This document shows, piece after piece, positions 32,898 through 41,910 of a stretch of 64,000 nt of DNA. The stretch covers positions 107,778-171,777 of the forward strand of contig CAZUHP010000002.1 in the NCBI GenBank assembly GCA_964620595.1, given 5' to 3'. A model generated the notes under the pieces. That model was not told the DNA's origin and searched no databases. It saw only the letters and a program-made list of their open reading frames with translations. The position numbers and the translations under genes are program-made. Numbering within the stretch: position 1 is the stretch's first letter; every line of letters starts with the position of its first letter. The DNA is from Desulfocarbo sp964620595. GTDB lineage: Bacteria; Desulfobacterota; Desulfarculia; Desulfarculales; Desulfarculaceae.

Positions 32898-32989
32898 GGG
32901 CCTGACACTTCACAAAAACAATCAATATTATTGCCGCCGGCCCTGTTGGCCGTGGTGTCGTGGCGCCTGCTGGTGTCCAAGAAGGCGCC

Positions 32990-33023
32990 TGGCCAGGTGA
33001 ATAGACTGCTTGCCGGCCATTTT
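32990..33023 (+). terminator. Candidate ilv attenuator
   Basis: TGGCC (32990-32994) with GGCCA (33015-33019), extended inward by GG/CC across a bulged A, is followed by TTTT. An upstream pair of GGCGCC elements (32962-32967 and 32984-32989) could form a competing hairpin. The stem is shorter than those of the trp and phe attenuators, so this is less certain. Confidence 0.45.
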
Positions 33024-33055
33024 GGAAGTGGGACCGCGCATTAGGAGTATCAGAC

Positions 33056-34759
33056 ATGACCAGAAACAGCGACCAGGTTAAAAAAGGAACCGCCCGTGCG
33101 CCCCAGCGCTCCCTGCTGCGGGCCCTGGGGCTGGACAGCCAGGACATGAAGCGTCCCTTCATCGGCATTGCCAACTCCTTGACCGAGACCGTACCCGGCC
33201 ACATTCACCTGGACCGCCTGGGCGCGGAGGTGAAGCGCGGCGTGCGGGAAGCGGGCGGCACCCCCTTCGAATTTCACACCATCGGCATCTGCGACGGGTT
33301 GGCCATGGGCCACGCCGGCATGTACGCCTCGCTCCCCAGCCGCGAGCTGGTGGCCGACAGCGTGGAACTCATGGCCCGGGCCCACGGCTTCGACGCCCTG
33401 GTCCTGATCGCCTCCTGCGACAAGATCGTGCCGGGCATGCTCATGGCCGCCTGCCGGCTGAACCTGCCGGCCATCATGCTCACCGGCGGGCCCATGGCCT
33501 ATGGCGAGTACCAGGGCCAGGTGGTGGACCTGATCACCGTGTTCGAGGGCGTGGCCAAGGTGGAGGCGGGCGCCATGAGCGCGGACGAGCTGGAGGAGCT
33601 GGAGCGCAGGGCCTGCCCGGGCGCCGGCTCCTGCGCGGGCATGTTCACCGCCAACACCATGGCCTGCATCACCGAGGCCCTGGGCTTGAGCCTGCCCGGC
33701 TGCGCCTGCGCCCTGGCCGAGAGCCAGGAGAAGACCCGCCTGGCCTTTGAGACCGGCAAGGCGGTCATGACGCTTCTGGAGAAAGGCTTGAGGCCCTCGG
33801 ACATCTTGAGCGCCCACAGCTTTGCCAATGCCTGCCGGGTGGACATGGCCCTGGGCGGCTCCACCAACACGGCCCTGCATCTGCCCGCCATAGCTCACGA
33901 AGCGGGCATACCCTTTGGCCTGGCCGAGTTCGACCAGATATCCCGCACCACCCCCCATCTCTGCTCCATGAGCCCGGGCGGCCCCATGCGCATGACCCAT
34001 CTCTTCGAGGCCGGCGGAGTGGGCGCGGTGATGAAGCGCCTGGAGGGCATGCTGCACCTGGAGGCCGGGGCGGTGACCGGGGGCAGCCTGGCCGACTATC
34101 TGCCCGCCGAGGTGCCCGCGGTGGAGGCCTTTGGCCAGCCGGTGATCCACAGCCTGGAGCAGCCGGTGCACGCCCAGGGTGGGCTGGCGGTGCTCTACGG
34201 CAACCTGGCTCCGGAGGGCGCGGTGGTCAAGCAGACCGCGGTGGAGGAGGACATGCTCACCCACCAGGGGCCTGCCCGCTGCTTTGACTGCGAGGAGGAC
34301 GCGGTGGCGGCCTACAACCAGGGCCTGATCCAGGCCGGCGAGGTGGTGGTGGTGCGCTACGAGGGCCCGGCCGGCGGGCCGGGCATGCGCGAGATGCTGG
34401 CCCTGACCAGCCTCATCTCCGGTGGCCCCCTGGACGGCAAGGTGGCCCTGGTCACCGACGGCCGCTTCAGCGGCGGCAGCCGGGGCGCGGCCATCGGGCA
34501 CGTATCCCCCGAGGCGGCCCAGGGTGGGCCGCTGGCCCTGGTGAGAGACGGCGACCTCATCAGCATCGACATTCCCGGCCGCGGGCTGGAGCTGATGGTG
34601 GAGGCCGACACCCTGGCCCAGAGGCGGGCCCAATGGCAGGCCCCGACCAAACGATTCAAACGTGGAGCCCTGGCCCGCTACGCCAGCCTGGTCACCAGCG
34701 CGGCCACGGGCGCTATCCTGCGCGACAACCCCGAGGAACAGGGGGGAGAAAATGAATAG
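33056..34759 (+). CDS. ilvD: Dihydroxy-acid dehydratase
   Basis: Iron-sulphur enzyme converting 2,3-dihydroxy-isovalerate (or -methylvalerate) to the 2-oxo acid, the step before valine, isoleucine and leucine. 567 residues. Cluster cysteines are in IASCDKIVPGML and CPGAGSCAGMFTANTM; SGGPLDGKVALVTDGRFSGG and GHVSPEAAQGGPLALV mark the C-terminal domain. AGGAG lies about nine bases before the ATG. Its last eight bases overlap ilvB. First structural gene after the leader. Confidence 0.95.
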   Translation: MTRNSDQVKKGTARAPQRSLLRALGLDSQDMKRPFIGIANSLTETVPGHIHLDRLGAEVKRGVREAGGTPFEFHTIGICDGLAMGHAGMYASLPSRELVADSVELMARAHGFDALVLIASCDKIVPGMLMAACRLNLPAIMLTGGPMAYGEYQGQVVDLITVFEGVAKVEAGAMSADELEELERRACPGAGSCAGMFTANTMACITEALGLSLPGCACALAESQEKTRLAFETGKAVMTLLEKGLRPSDILSAHSFANACRVDMALGGSTNTALHLPAIAHEAGIPFGLAEFDQISRTTPHLCSMSPGGPMRMTHLFEAGGVGAVMKRLEGMLHLEAGAVTGGSLADYLPAEVPAVEAFGQPVIHSLEQPVHAQGGLAVLYGNLAPEGAVVKQTAVEEDMLTHQGPARCFDCEEDAVAAYNQGLIQAGEVVVVRYEGPAGGPGMREMLALTSLISGGPLDGKVALVTDGRFSGGSRGAAIGHVSPEAAQGGPLALVRDGDLISIDIPGRGLELMVEADTLAQRRAQWQAPTKRFKRGALARYASLVTSAATGAILRDNPEEQGGENE

Positions 34760-36506
34760 CCAACTACAAGCGATAGAGAACAAGTCAGACAACCATCCCC
34801 ACACCGGCGCCGACACCGTGGTGGCCAGTCTGCTCCACCAGGGAGTGGAAGTGGTCTTTGGCATGCAGGGCGGCAGCATCATGCCGGTGTACGATTCGCT
34901 CTACCGGGTGGGCGCCCCGCGCCACATCATGGTGGGCCACGAGCAGGGCGCGGCCCACATGGCCGACGGCTACGCCCGCGCCACCGGCAAGCCCGGCGTG
35001 GTGCTCACCACCAGCGGCCCCGGCGCCACCAACCTGGTCACCGGCCTGGCCACCGCCATGATGGACTCCATACCGCTGGTGGCCATCACCGGCCAGGTCA
35101 GCTCCAGCCTCCTGGGCAACGACGCCTTTCAGGAGGCGGACATGTGGGGCATCACCATGCCGGTGACCAAGCACAACTACCAGGTCATCGACCCGGACGA
35201 GTTGCCCGATGTGTTTGCCGAGGCCTTCTATGTGGCCATGAGCGGCCGCCCCGGACCGGTCTTGATCGACCTGCCCAAGGACGTGGCCCAGCAGGAATGC
35301 CCCCGCTCCCAGGCCCCGCCCCGGGTGCCCGAGGGTTACTGGACGCCTTACCAGCCCAACCCCAAGCGGGTGGCCGAGGCCCTGGAGCTGCTGCGGGGCG
35401 CCCAAAAGCCGGTGATCCTGGCCGGCGGCGGAGTGATCCAGGGCGAGGCGGCCGAGGAGCTGAAGCGCTTCGCGGAGATGCTTTCCATCCCGGTGACCAG
35501 CACCCTCATGGGGCTGGGCAATTTCCCGGCCGACCATCCCCTGTCCCTGGGCATGCCCGGCATGCACGGCACCGGCTACGCCAACCTGGCCCTGTACCAG
35601 GCGGACGTGATCCTGGTGTTGGGCTCGCGCCTGGACGACCGCATCACCGGCCAGGTGGACAAGTTCTGCCCCCAGGCCAAGTTGATCCACGTGGACATAG
35701 ACGCCAGCGAAATCAACAAGATCCTCAGCTGCGTGGTGCCGGTGGTGGGGCACGCCAAGCCCACCCTCAAGGCCTTCATCAAGGAGGCCGGGCAGTGGGA
35801 GACCCGGCCCGACTACACCGCCTGGCTCAAGGAGATAGAGGGCTGGAAGCGCCAGTACCCCATGAGCTATCCCCGGCGGCCCGGCATGATCGCCCCCCAG
35901 GAGGTGGTGGAGCTGCTGGGCCGGGTGCTGGACCAGGAGGCCACCGTGGTCACCGGGGTGGGCCAGCACCAGATGTACACCGCCCAGTACTATCCCTTCC
36001 GCCGGCCGCGCAGCCTGATCACCAGCGGCGGCCTGGGCACCATGGGCTTCGGCCTGCCCGCGGCCCTGGGCGCCAAGGTGGGCAGCCCGGAGCGCGACGT
36101 GGTGTGCATAGACGGCGACGGCTCCTTCCTGATGAACATCCAGGAGCTGGCCACTGCGGTGCGCTACCGCATCGGGGTGGTGGTGGTGATCCTGAACAAC
36201 TCCTACCTGGGCATGGTGCGCCAGTGGCAGGACATGTTCCTGGAGGGACGGCGCAGCGAAACCCTGCTTTCCGGGGTGCCCTACGACAAGGTGGCCAAGG
36301 CCTTTGGCGGCCTGGGCCGGCGGGTGGAGAAGCAGGCAGAGGTCCAGGGCGCCCTGGAGTGGGCCTTGGCCCAGTGCCGCAAGGAGAACCTGCCCGTGGT
36401 CCTGGACGTGCAGGTGGACCCCGAGGCGGTGGTGCTGCCCATGGTTCCCCCCGGCGCGCCCAATGCCGAGTTTTTGCCTTGCCAGCCGGAAGGAGGGCTG
36501 TCATGA
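34752..36506 (+). CDS. ilvB: Acetolactate synthase large subunit
   Basis: Thiamine-diphosphate enzyme that condenses two pyruvates, or pyruvate with 2-oxobutyrate. 584 residues. The catalytic Glu is in VGHEQGAAHMADGYARATG; the ThDP/Mg site is GDGSFLMNIQELATAV with NNSYLGMVRQWQ. FAD-binding and middle domains are normal (VILAGGGVIQGEA, LGSRLDDRITG). The ATG at 34752 follows GGGGGGAG and sits inside the end of ilvD. It overlaps ilvN by four bases. Confidence 0.95.
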   Translation: MNSQLQAIENKSDNHPHTGADTVVASLLHQGVEVVFGMQGGSIMPVYDSLYRVGAPRHIMVGHEQGAAHMADGYARATGKPGVVLTTSGPGATNLVTGLATAMMDSIPLVAITGQVSSSLLGNDAFQEADMWGITMPVTKHNYQVIDPDELPDVFAEAFYVAMSGRPGPVLIDLPKDVAQQECPRSQAPPRVPEGYWTPYQPNPKRVAEALELLRGAQKPVILAGGGVIQGEAAEELKRFAEMLSIPVTSTLMGLGNFPADHPLSLGMPGMHGTGYANLALYQADVILVLGSRLDDRITGQVDKFCPQAKLIHVDIDASEINKILSCVVPVVGHAKPTLKAFIKEAGQWETRPDYTAWLKEIEGWKRQYPMSYPRRPGMIAPQEVVELLGRVLDQEATVVTGVGQHQMYTAQYYPFRRPRSLITSGGLGTMGFGLPAALGAKVGSPERDVVCIDGDGSFLMNIQELATAVRYRIGVVVVILNNSYLGMVRQWQDMFLEGRRSETLLSGVPYDKVAKAFGGLGRRVEKQAEVQGALEWALAQCRKENLPVVLDVQVDPEAVVLPMVPPGAPNAEFLPCQPEGGLS

Positions 36507-37072
36507 ACGATCTCAAGCCGATCGCGGTCCTGGTGCGTAACGAGCGGGGGGTGCTGGCCCGGGTGGCCGGCCTCTTTGCCCGGCGCGGCTTCAATATCAC
36601 CAGCCTGGCGGTGGGCGAGACCGAGGACCCCCGCTTCTCGCGCATCACCGTGGCGGTGAGCGGCGACGACGCCACCTTGGAGCAGGCGGTCAAGCAGCTC
36701 AACCGCCTGGTGAGCGTGATCAAGGTCATGGACCTTTCCAAGGGCTCCCGGGTGGAGCGGGGCCTGGCCCTGATCAAGGTGCGGGCCAAGCCCGAGGACC
36801 GGGCCGAGATCCTGCAATTGGTGCAGATTTTCCGCGCGCGGGTGGACCACGTGGACCATCAGAGCATGGTGGTGGAGGTGACCGGCGAGCGCGCCAAGGT
36901 GCAGGCCATGATCGACATGCTGAAACCCCACGGTATCCTGGAGATGGTCCGCACCGGCCAGATCGCCCTGGGACGCAGCGAGACCATCTACCAGGTGCCC
37001 GGCGCGGAGGTCCCCGAAGAGGCCGCCGAGACGGGGGTCTACAACTTGTATCAGCCAAATCAAGGAGAATGA
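36503..37072 (+). CDS. ilvN: Acetolactate synthase regulatory subunit
   Basis: 189-residue small subunit that stimulates IlvB and confers valine feedback. The N-terminal ACT domain reads LVRNERGVLARVAGLFARRG followed by NITSLAVGETED. The second, C-terminal ACT-like half contains ALIKVRAKPEDRAEILQLVQ and MVVEVTGERAKVQAMID. GGAAGGAGGG precedes the ATG. At 189 residues it is the long (IlvH-type, two-domain) form. Confidence 0.94.
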   Translation: MNDLKPIAVLVRNERGVLARVAGLFARRGFNITSLAVGETEDPRFSRITVAVSGDDATLEQAVKQLNRLVSVIKVMDLSKGSRVERGLALIKVRAKPEDRAEILQLVQIFRARVDHVDHQSMVVEVTGERAKVQAMIDMLKPHGILEMVRTGQIALGRSETIYQVPGAEVPEEAAETGVYNLYQPNQGE

Positions 37073-37074
37073 GG

Positions 37075-38067
<993 letters not shown>

Positions 38068-38080
38068 GACACCATGCGGA

Positions 38081-38112
38081 CGGCCCGCCCCGCTGCCGTG
38101 CGGGGCGGGCCG
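38081..38112. terminator. GC-rich hairpin between convergent ilvC and flavodoxin genes
   Basis: CGGCCCGCCCCGC (38081-38093) and GCGGGGCGGGCCG (38100-38112) form a perfect 13-bp stem. No T run follows on either strand, so termination is plausible but unproven. Confidence 0.5.
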
Positions 38113-38116
38113 TTGA

Positions 38117-38578
38117 CTAGTATATCCCCGCCTCGCAGCCCGCGGCGATGGTCTGGCCCAGCTCCCGGCAGCGGGCCAGGTCCTCTTCCCTTACCTCGCC
38201 TCGGGCGATCACCGGGTCGAACACCTTCTTGAACTGGTAGCCCAGGCAGATGCGCTCGATGCTCCTGAGCGCGCCGCTGCCGTCGTTGCCCGCGCTGATG
38301 AACACCACGTAGGGTTTCTTGAAGACTTCCTTGCGGCCCCGGGCCTGGTCATAGGTGCGGTCGAAGAAGTCCTTGACCATGCCGGACATGTAACCGAAGT
38401 TTTCAGGCGAGCCTATGGCCAGCCCGTCGCAGGCCAGAAGATCGTCCAGGCCGGTGTCAGCGGCGCGCTTCAACATGGCCCGGCAGCCCTCCATGGCTTG
38501 GACTCCTTCGGCCACCGCCTGGGCCATGCGTTCGGTGTTGCCGGTCTGCGAGTGATACATCACCAGGATGGTACACAT
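38117..38578 (-). CDS. Flavodoxin-fold NAD(P)H/FMN-type protein
   Basis: 153-residue flavodoxin-like protein. The FMN phosphate loop is YHSQTGNTERMAQAVAEG at the N-terminus, followed by GLAIGSPENFGYMSGMVKDF, the second flavin loop, and a C-terminal helix. It is the short flavodoxin / flavin-reductase type that carries electrons in the cytoplasm. Partner unknown; it stands alone and converges on ilvC. Confidence 0.82.
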   Translation of the reverse strand: MCTILVMYHSQTGNTERMAQAVAEGVQAMEGCRAMLKRAADTGLDDLLACDGLAIGSPENFGYMSGMVKDFFDRTYDQARGRKEVFKKPYVVFISAGNDGSGALRSIERICLGYQFKKVFDPVIARGEVREEDLARCRELGQTIAAGCEAGIY

Positions 38579-38990
38579 GATCAGGTCTGCTCCTTGGCCT
38601 CGCGCGGGCTGGTGCCTGCGGCCTCTTTTTCGTCATGGCGGAAGCAGCGGCGCGGGCCCTTTGGCGAGTGCCTGCCAGGGGCCTGACAAGGGGAGAGCCT
38701 GGGCGGCGGTTCTTCCCTTGCCGGCGGGTTCGCGGCCATGAATTCCACGCAGTCCACGCCTCTCTTTTGCCCCACTGGGGCTACTCTGCCATGATACCAG
38801 ACATGGCGCGGGTCACCGTTGCCTTGCAATCCCCCCGCCGCCTGGGGCATTCTATTAAAACAGGTAACTGCAGCCAAGAGATTCCGGTTCACAACGGCGG
38901 CCTGCCCAGGCGTAGCGGCGCATCGTTTTGTCAATAGGATCTTCAAGCTCCACGCCCGCTGCGCTCTTGCCACAGCGATGGAGAATTATC
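38579..38990. other. Intergenic stretch with no supported gene
   Basis: About 410 bases between the divergent flavodoxin and VWA genes. Open frames here have no ribosome site or family signature. The right part (38845-38945) is less GC-rich, as expected for the promoter region of the VWA gene, but no convincing -35/-10 pair was found. Confidence 0.6.
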
Positions 38991-40433
38991 ATGTTGAAGG
39001 CCATTCGTGCATTGTTGGTGGTGGTGCTGGCCTTGGCGGCCACCTGGGCGGTTCTGCCGGCCCAGGCCGCGGCGCCCAATTACCCGGAGGTGATGTTCAT
39101 CCTGGATGCCTCGGGCAGCATGTGGGGTGATGCCGGCGGGCAGAAAAAGATAGATGTGGCCAAGCAGGTCCTGGCCCAGGCGGTGCCGGCCTTGCCGCCC
39201 GAGGTGCGGGTGGGCCTGGTGGCCTATGGGCACCGCAGAAAGGGCGACTGCACGGACGTGGAAACCCTGGTGCCGGCGGGCAGCACTGACCGCAAGGCGC
39301 TGCTGGCCAAGGTCCAGGCGCTTTCGCCCAAGGGCAAGACCCCTATCGCCGCCTCGGTGAAGCAGGTGGCCGAGGCGCTGAAGGGCAAGGAGAACGAGAC
39401 CACTATCGTGCTGGTCTCCGACGGTATCGAGACCTGCCACGACGACCCCTGCGGGGTGATAAAGGCGCTCAAGCAGAGCGGCATCAAGTTCGTGCTGCAT
39501 GTGGTTGGCTTTGGCGTGGATGCCAGGGGCAAGGAGCAGCTCTCTTGCCTGGCCCGGGCCGGCGGCGGCAAGTACTTCTCTGCCGGCGATGCCAAGGGGC
39601 TCCTGGCCGCCTTGGAGGCCGTGAAGAAAGACGTGGCCGTGAAGGTCGAAAAGGCCAAGACCACCAAGGTGGCCAGGAAGAGCCGCCTGGGCAAGCTCAA
39701 GCTGGTCGTTCCCCAGAGCACGGTGAGGAGCCTGCAGGTGCTCAAGATATTGAAGCCCGACGGCAAGCTGGTCAAGGAGGCCACCCGGCTGAAGGCCGAG
39801 AGCGTGCATCCCCTCCTGGCTGGCAAGTATAAGGTGGTCCTGGGCTTTGCCAATCCCAACTACGTGCCTCCCACCGAGGTCACGCTCGGCGAGTACGAGG
39901 TCAAGGGCGGCGAGACCACCGAGATCAAGCTGGGCGGCATCGTGTTCAACTTGGCCAAGGGCTTGGGAGATGCTGCCCGCTGGGTGGGGGTGTTGGACGA
40001 GGGCAGCGAACAGTATTTCGTGCGCCTCGGATACCATAACAATGGTTATTACCTGTGGAAGCCCAAGGCGGTGCCGGCCGGAACCTACAGCATCACGGTG
40101 ACCTATGCCCGCAGCAAGACGCCGTGGACACTGGCCAAGGGCGTGAAGGTGGAGGCCGGCAAGGAGACCGTGGTGACCTTGGACACGGGCTTTGCCCTCA
40201 AAGAGGCTCCCGGCGTGCAGGCCTGGGAGCTGCTGCCCGCTGGCAAGAGCACTCCGGTCCTGGTGGTGCGCCGGCGCTGGGACAATGACTATCCCCTGTG
40301 GGCGACTTTTCCCATGCAGCCCGGCAAGTATGACCTTCGGGTGTACTTGAAGGGCATGAAGGAACCCCTGCCGGTGGGCGAGGGGATTGAGATAAAGAAG
40401 GGCCAGACCGTGGTGTTCGACGCTGGCTTGTAA
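38991..40433 (+). CDS. Exported von Willebrand factor type A domain protein
   Basis: 480 residues with a signal peptide (ALLVVVLALAATWAVLPAQA). The VWA domain (about 30-215) contains the metal-ion adhesion motif FILDASGSMWGD (D-x-S-x-S) and TTIVLVSDGIETCHDDPCG. The rest is a series of beta-rich modules with Gly-Lys-Tyr turns (LLAGKYKVVLGFANPNY, VPAGTYSITVTYARSK, MQPGKYDLRVYLKG), resembling carbohydrate-binding or carboxypeptidase-regulatory-like repeats. I start at 38991 with GGAGA upstream. It is probably periplasmic or surface-exposed; partner unknown. Confidence 0.83.
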   Translation: MLKAIRALLVVVLALAATWAVLPAQAAAPNYPEVMFILDASGSMWGDAGGQKKIDVAKQVLAQAVPALPPEVRVGLVAYGHRRKGDCTDVETLVPAGSTDRKALLAKVQALSPKGKTPIAASVKQVAEALKGKENETTIVLVSDGIETCHDDPCGVIKALKQSGIKFVLHVVGFGVDARGKEQLSCLARAGGGKYFSAGDAKGLLAALEAVKKDVAVKVEKAKTTKVARKSRLGKLKLVVPQSTVRSLQVLKILKPDGKLVKEATRLKAESVHPLLAGKYKVVLGFANPNYVPPTEVTLGEYEVKGGETTEIKLGGIVFNLAKGLGDAARWVGVLDEGSEQYFVRLGYHNNGYYLWKPKAVPAGTYSITVTYARSKTPWTLAKGVKVEAGKETVVTLDTGFALKEAPGVQAWELLPAGKSTPVLVVRRRWDNDYPLWATFPMQPGKYDLRVYLKGMKEPLPVGEGIEIKKGQTVVFDAGL

Positions 40434-40481
40434 ACCAGAGGCATGACAGCGACCGCCCCCGGCTTGGGAGGCGGGCAGTGG

Positions 40482-40541
40482 CCGGAAGTGGTTTGGGGTA
40501 CCGCTTCCGGTCGCTTTGTGGGGGCGTGGGGGCGTGGGGGC
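40482..40541 (+). terminator. Hairpin after the VWA gene, followed by a GGGGGCGT repeat
   Basis: CCGGAAGTGG (40482-40491) pairs with CCGCTTCCGG (40501-40510) with one G-T wobble, then TCGCTTTG. Three copies of GGGGGCGT follow at about 40518-40541. Only a weak T tract, so the terminator call is tentative. Confidence 0.4.
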
Positions 40542-40601
40542 GCGGGCCCCTATAGCGGCGCGGGCTTGCGGGCAGGGCCTCTTTGCGCTGCTTCTCCTAT
40601 G

Positions 40602-40629
40602 TTGCTGACGAAAGGAGCAGCTCTATAGT
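40602..40629 (+). promoter_or_regulatory. Candidate promoter of the solute-binding protein / kinase operon
   Basis: TTGCTG (40602-40607) and TATAGT (40624-40629) with 16-base spacing, 63 bases before the ATG at 40693. Confidence 0.45.
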
Positions 40630-40692
40630 ATGCTTTTCTGTAGAGGTAGCGGCTTTGGGGGGAAAGATGTTTAGTTTGAGCAAGGGGAGGTG

Positions 40693-41907
40693 ATGGCGGC
40701 GGCGCGTGTGGCACGGCTGGTCGTCTGGGGCTTGGCCTGGGCTTGCCTGGTGTTGGGGGTGGGGCACTTTTGCGGCCAGGGGACGGCCTGGTCGGGCGAA
40801 CCTCCCATCCTAATCGGCGGCACCGTGTCCTTGGAGGGCAAGTACCGCAAGCCCTCCAAGATCATACAAACCGCCCTCAGGCTTTGGGCTGAGCAGGTCA
40901 ACAAGGGAGGTGGCCTCCTGGGCCGGCCGGTCAAGCTGATCCTCTACGACGATCAAAGCGATCGCCAACTCTGCAAAAAGCTTTATACCAAGCTCATCCA
41001 CCAGGACAAGGTGGACCTGGTGGTGTCTCCCTACAGCACCACCCTGACCCTGGCCGCCTCGGAAGTCACCGAGCCCGCCCATTACGTGCTGTTGGCGTTT
41101 GCCGCCTCGGGCTCCCAGGTCTGGGAACGGGGCTACCATTACATATTTGGCGTGTATGCCCCGGCGGACCGCTACTTTATCGGGTTCTTGGACGTGATGG
41201 CCCGGCACAGGTTCAAGACCGTGGCCGTTGTCTACGAGGACAGCCCCTTCAATGTCTCCGCCGCGGCAGGGGCCATGGCCTGGGCCGAACGCTTCGGCCT
41301 GGAGGTGGTGCTGTTCCACTCCTTTCACAACGGCGCCCGGGAGTTACCCCAGGTGATGAAGGCGGTGCGTGCGGCCAAGCCGGACGGGCTCGTGTTCTCG
41401 GCCTATCCGCCGGACTGCTTCCGGGCCTTGGCCGAGATGCAGGCCCTTGGCTGCCGGCCGCCGGCGGTGGGAATGTCCATTACCCCGGCCCTGCCCGATT
41501 TTCTCAAGAAGGCCGGCTCCCTGGGGGAGGGTGTGTTCGGGCCCTCCCAGTGGGAACCCAACGCGCGTATTCCCTTTCCGGGCACGCGGCGCTTCATCCG
41601 GGACTACAAGGAGTTCAGCGGGGGGGCCATGCCCTCCTACCATGCTGCCAGCGCCTATTCGGCCATGAAGATACTGGAAACGGCTATCAACCACTTTGGC
41701 CGCATAGACCAGGACAAGATACGGGACTACGTGCTTTCCCTGGATACGGTCACGGTTATCGGCAGGTTCAAGGTGGACATGGCCGGCCGTCAGGTGGGGC
41801 ACAGTCCCCTGCTCATCCAATGGCAGAAAGGCGTGAAGCAAATAGTCTATCCTCCCAACATGCAAACGGCGCCACCCTTGTTTCCTGCGTCCGCGGCGAT
41901 CCGGTGA
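40693..41907 (+). CDS. Periplasmic LivJ-type amino-acid/amide binding protein
   Basis: 404-residue type I periplasmic binding protein with a signal sequence (VWGLAWACLVLGVGHF). IGGTVSLEGKYRKPSKIIQT, VKLILYDDQSDRQLCKKLY, VDLVVSPYSTTLTLAASEV and VAVVYEDSPFNVS follow the pattern of branched-chain amino acid/amide receptors. No permease or ATPase genes are adjacent; a hybrid sensor kinase starts three bases after its stop. This suggests that it serves as a periplasmic sensor for the kinase rather than for uptake. AAGGGGAGG lies immediately upstream; a GTG at 40690 is an alternative start. Confidence 0.83.
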   Translation: MAAARVARLVVWGLAWACLVLGVGHFCGQGTAWSGEPPILIGGTVSLEGKYRKPSKIIQTALRLWAEQVNKGGGLLGRPVKLILYDDQSDRQLCKKLYTKLIHQDKVDLVVSPYSTTLTLAASEVTEPAHYVLLAFAASGSQVWERGYHYIFGVYAPADRYFIGFLDVMARHRFKTVAVVYEDSPFNVSAAAGAMAWAERFGLEVVLFHSFHNGARELPQVMKAVRAAKPDGLVFSAYPPDCFRALAEMQALGCRPPAVGMSITPALPDFLKKAGSLGEGVFGPSQWEPNARIPFPGTRRFIRDYKEFSGGAMPSYHAASAYSAMKILETAINHFGRIDQDKIRDYVLSLDTVTVIGRFKVDMAGRQVGHSPLLIQWQKGVKQIVYPPNMQTAPPLFPASAAIR

Positions 41908-41910
41908 ATT

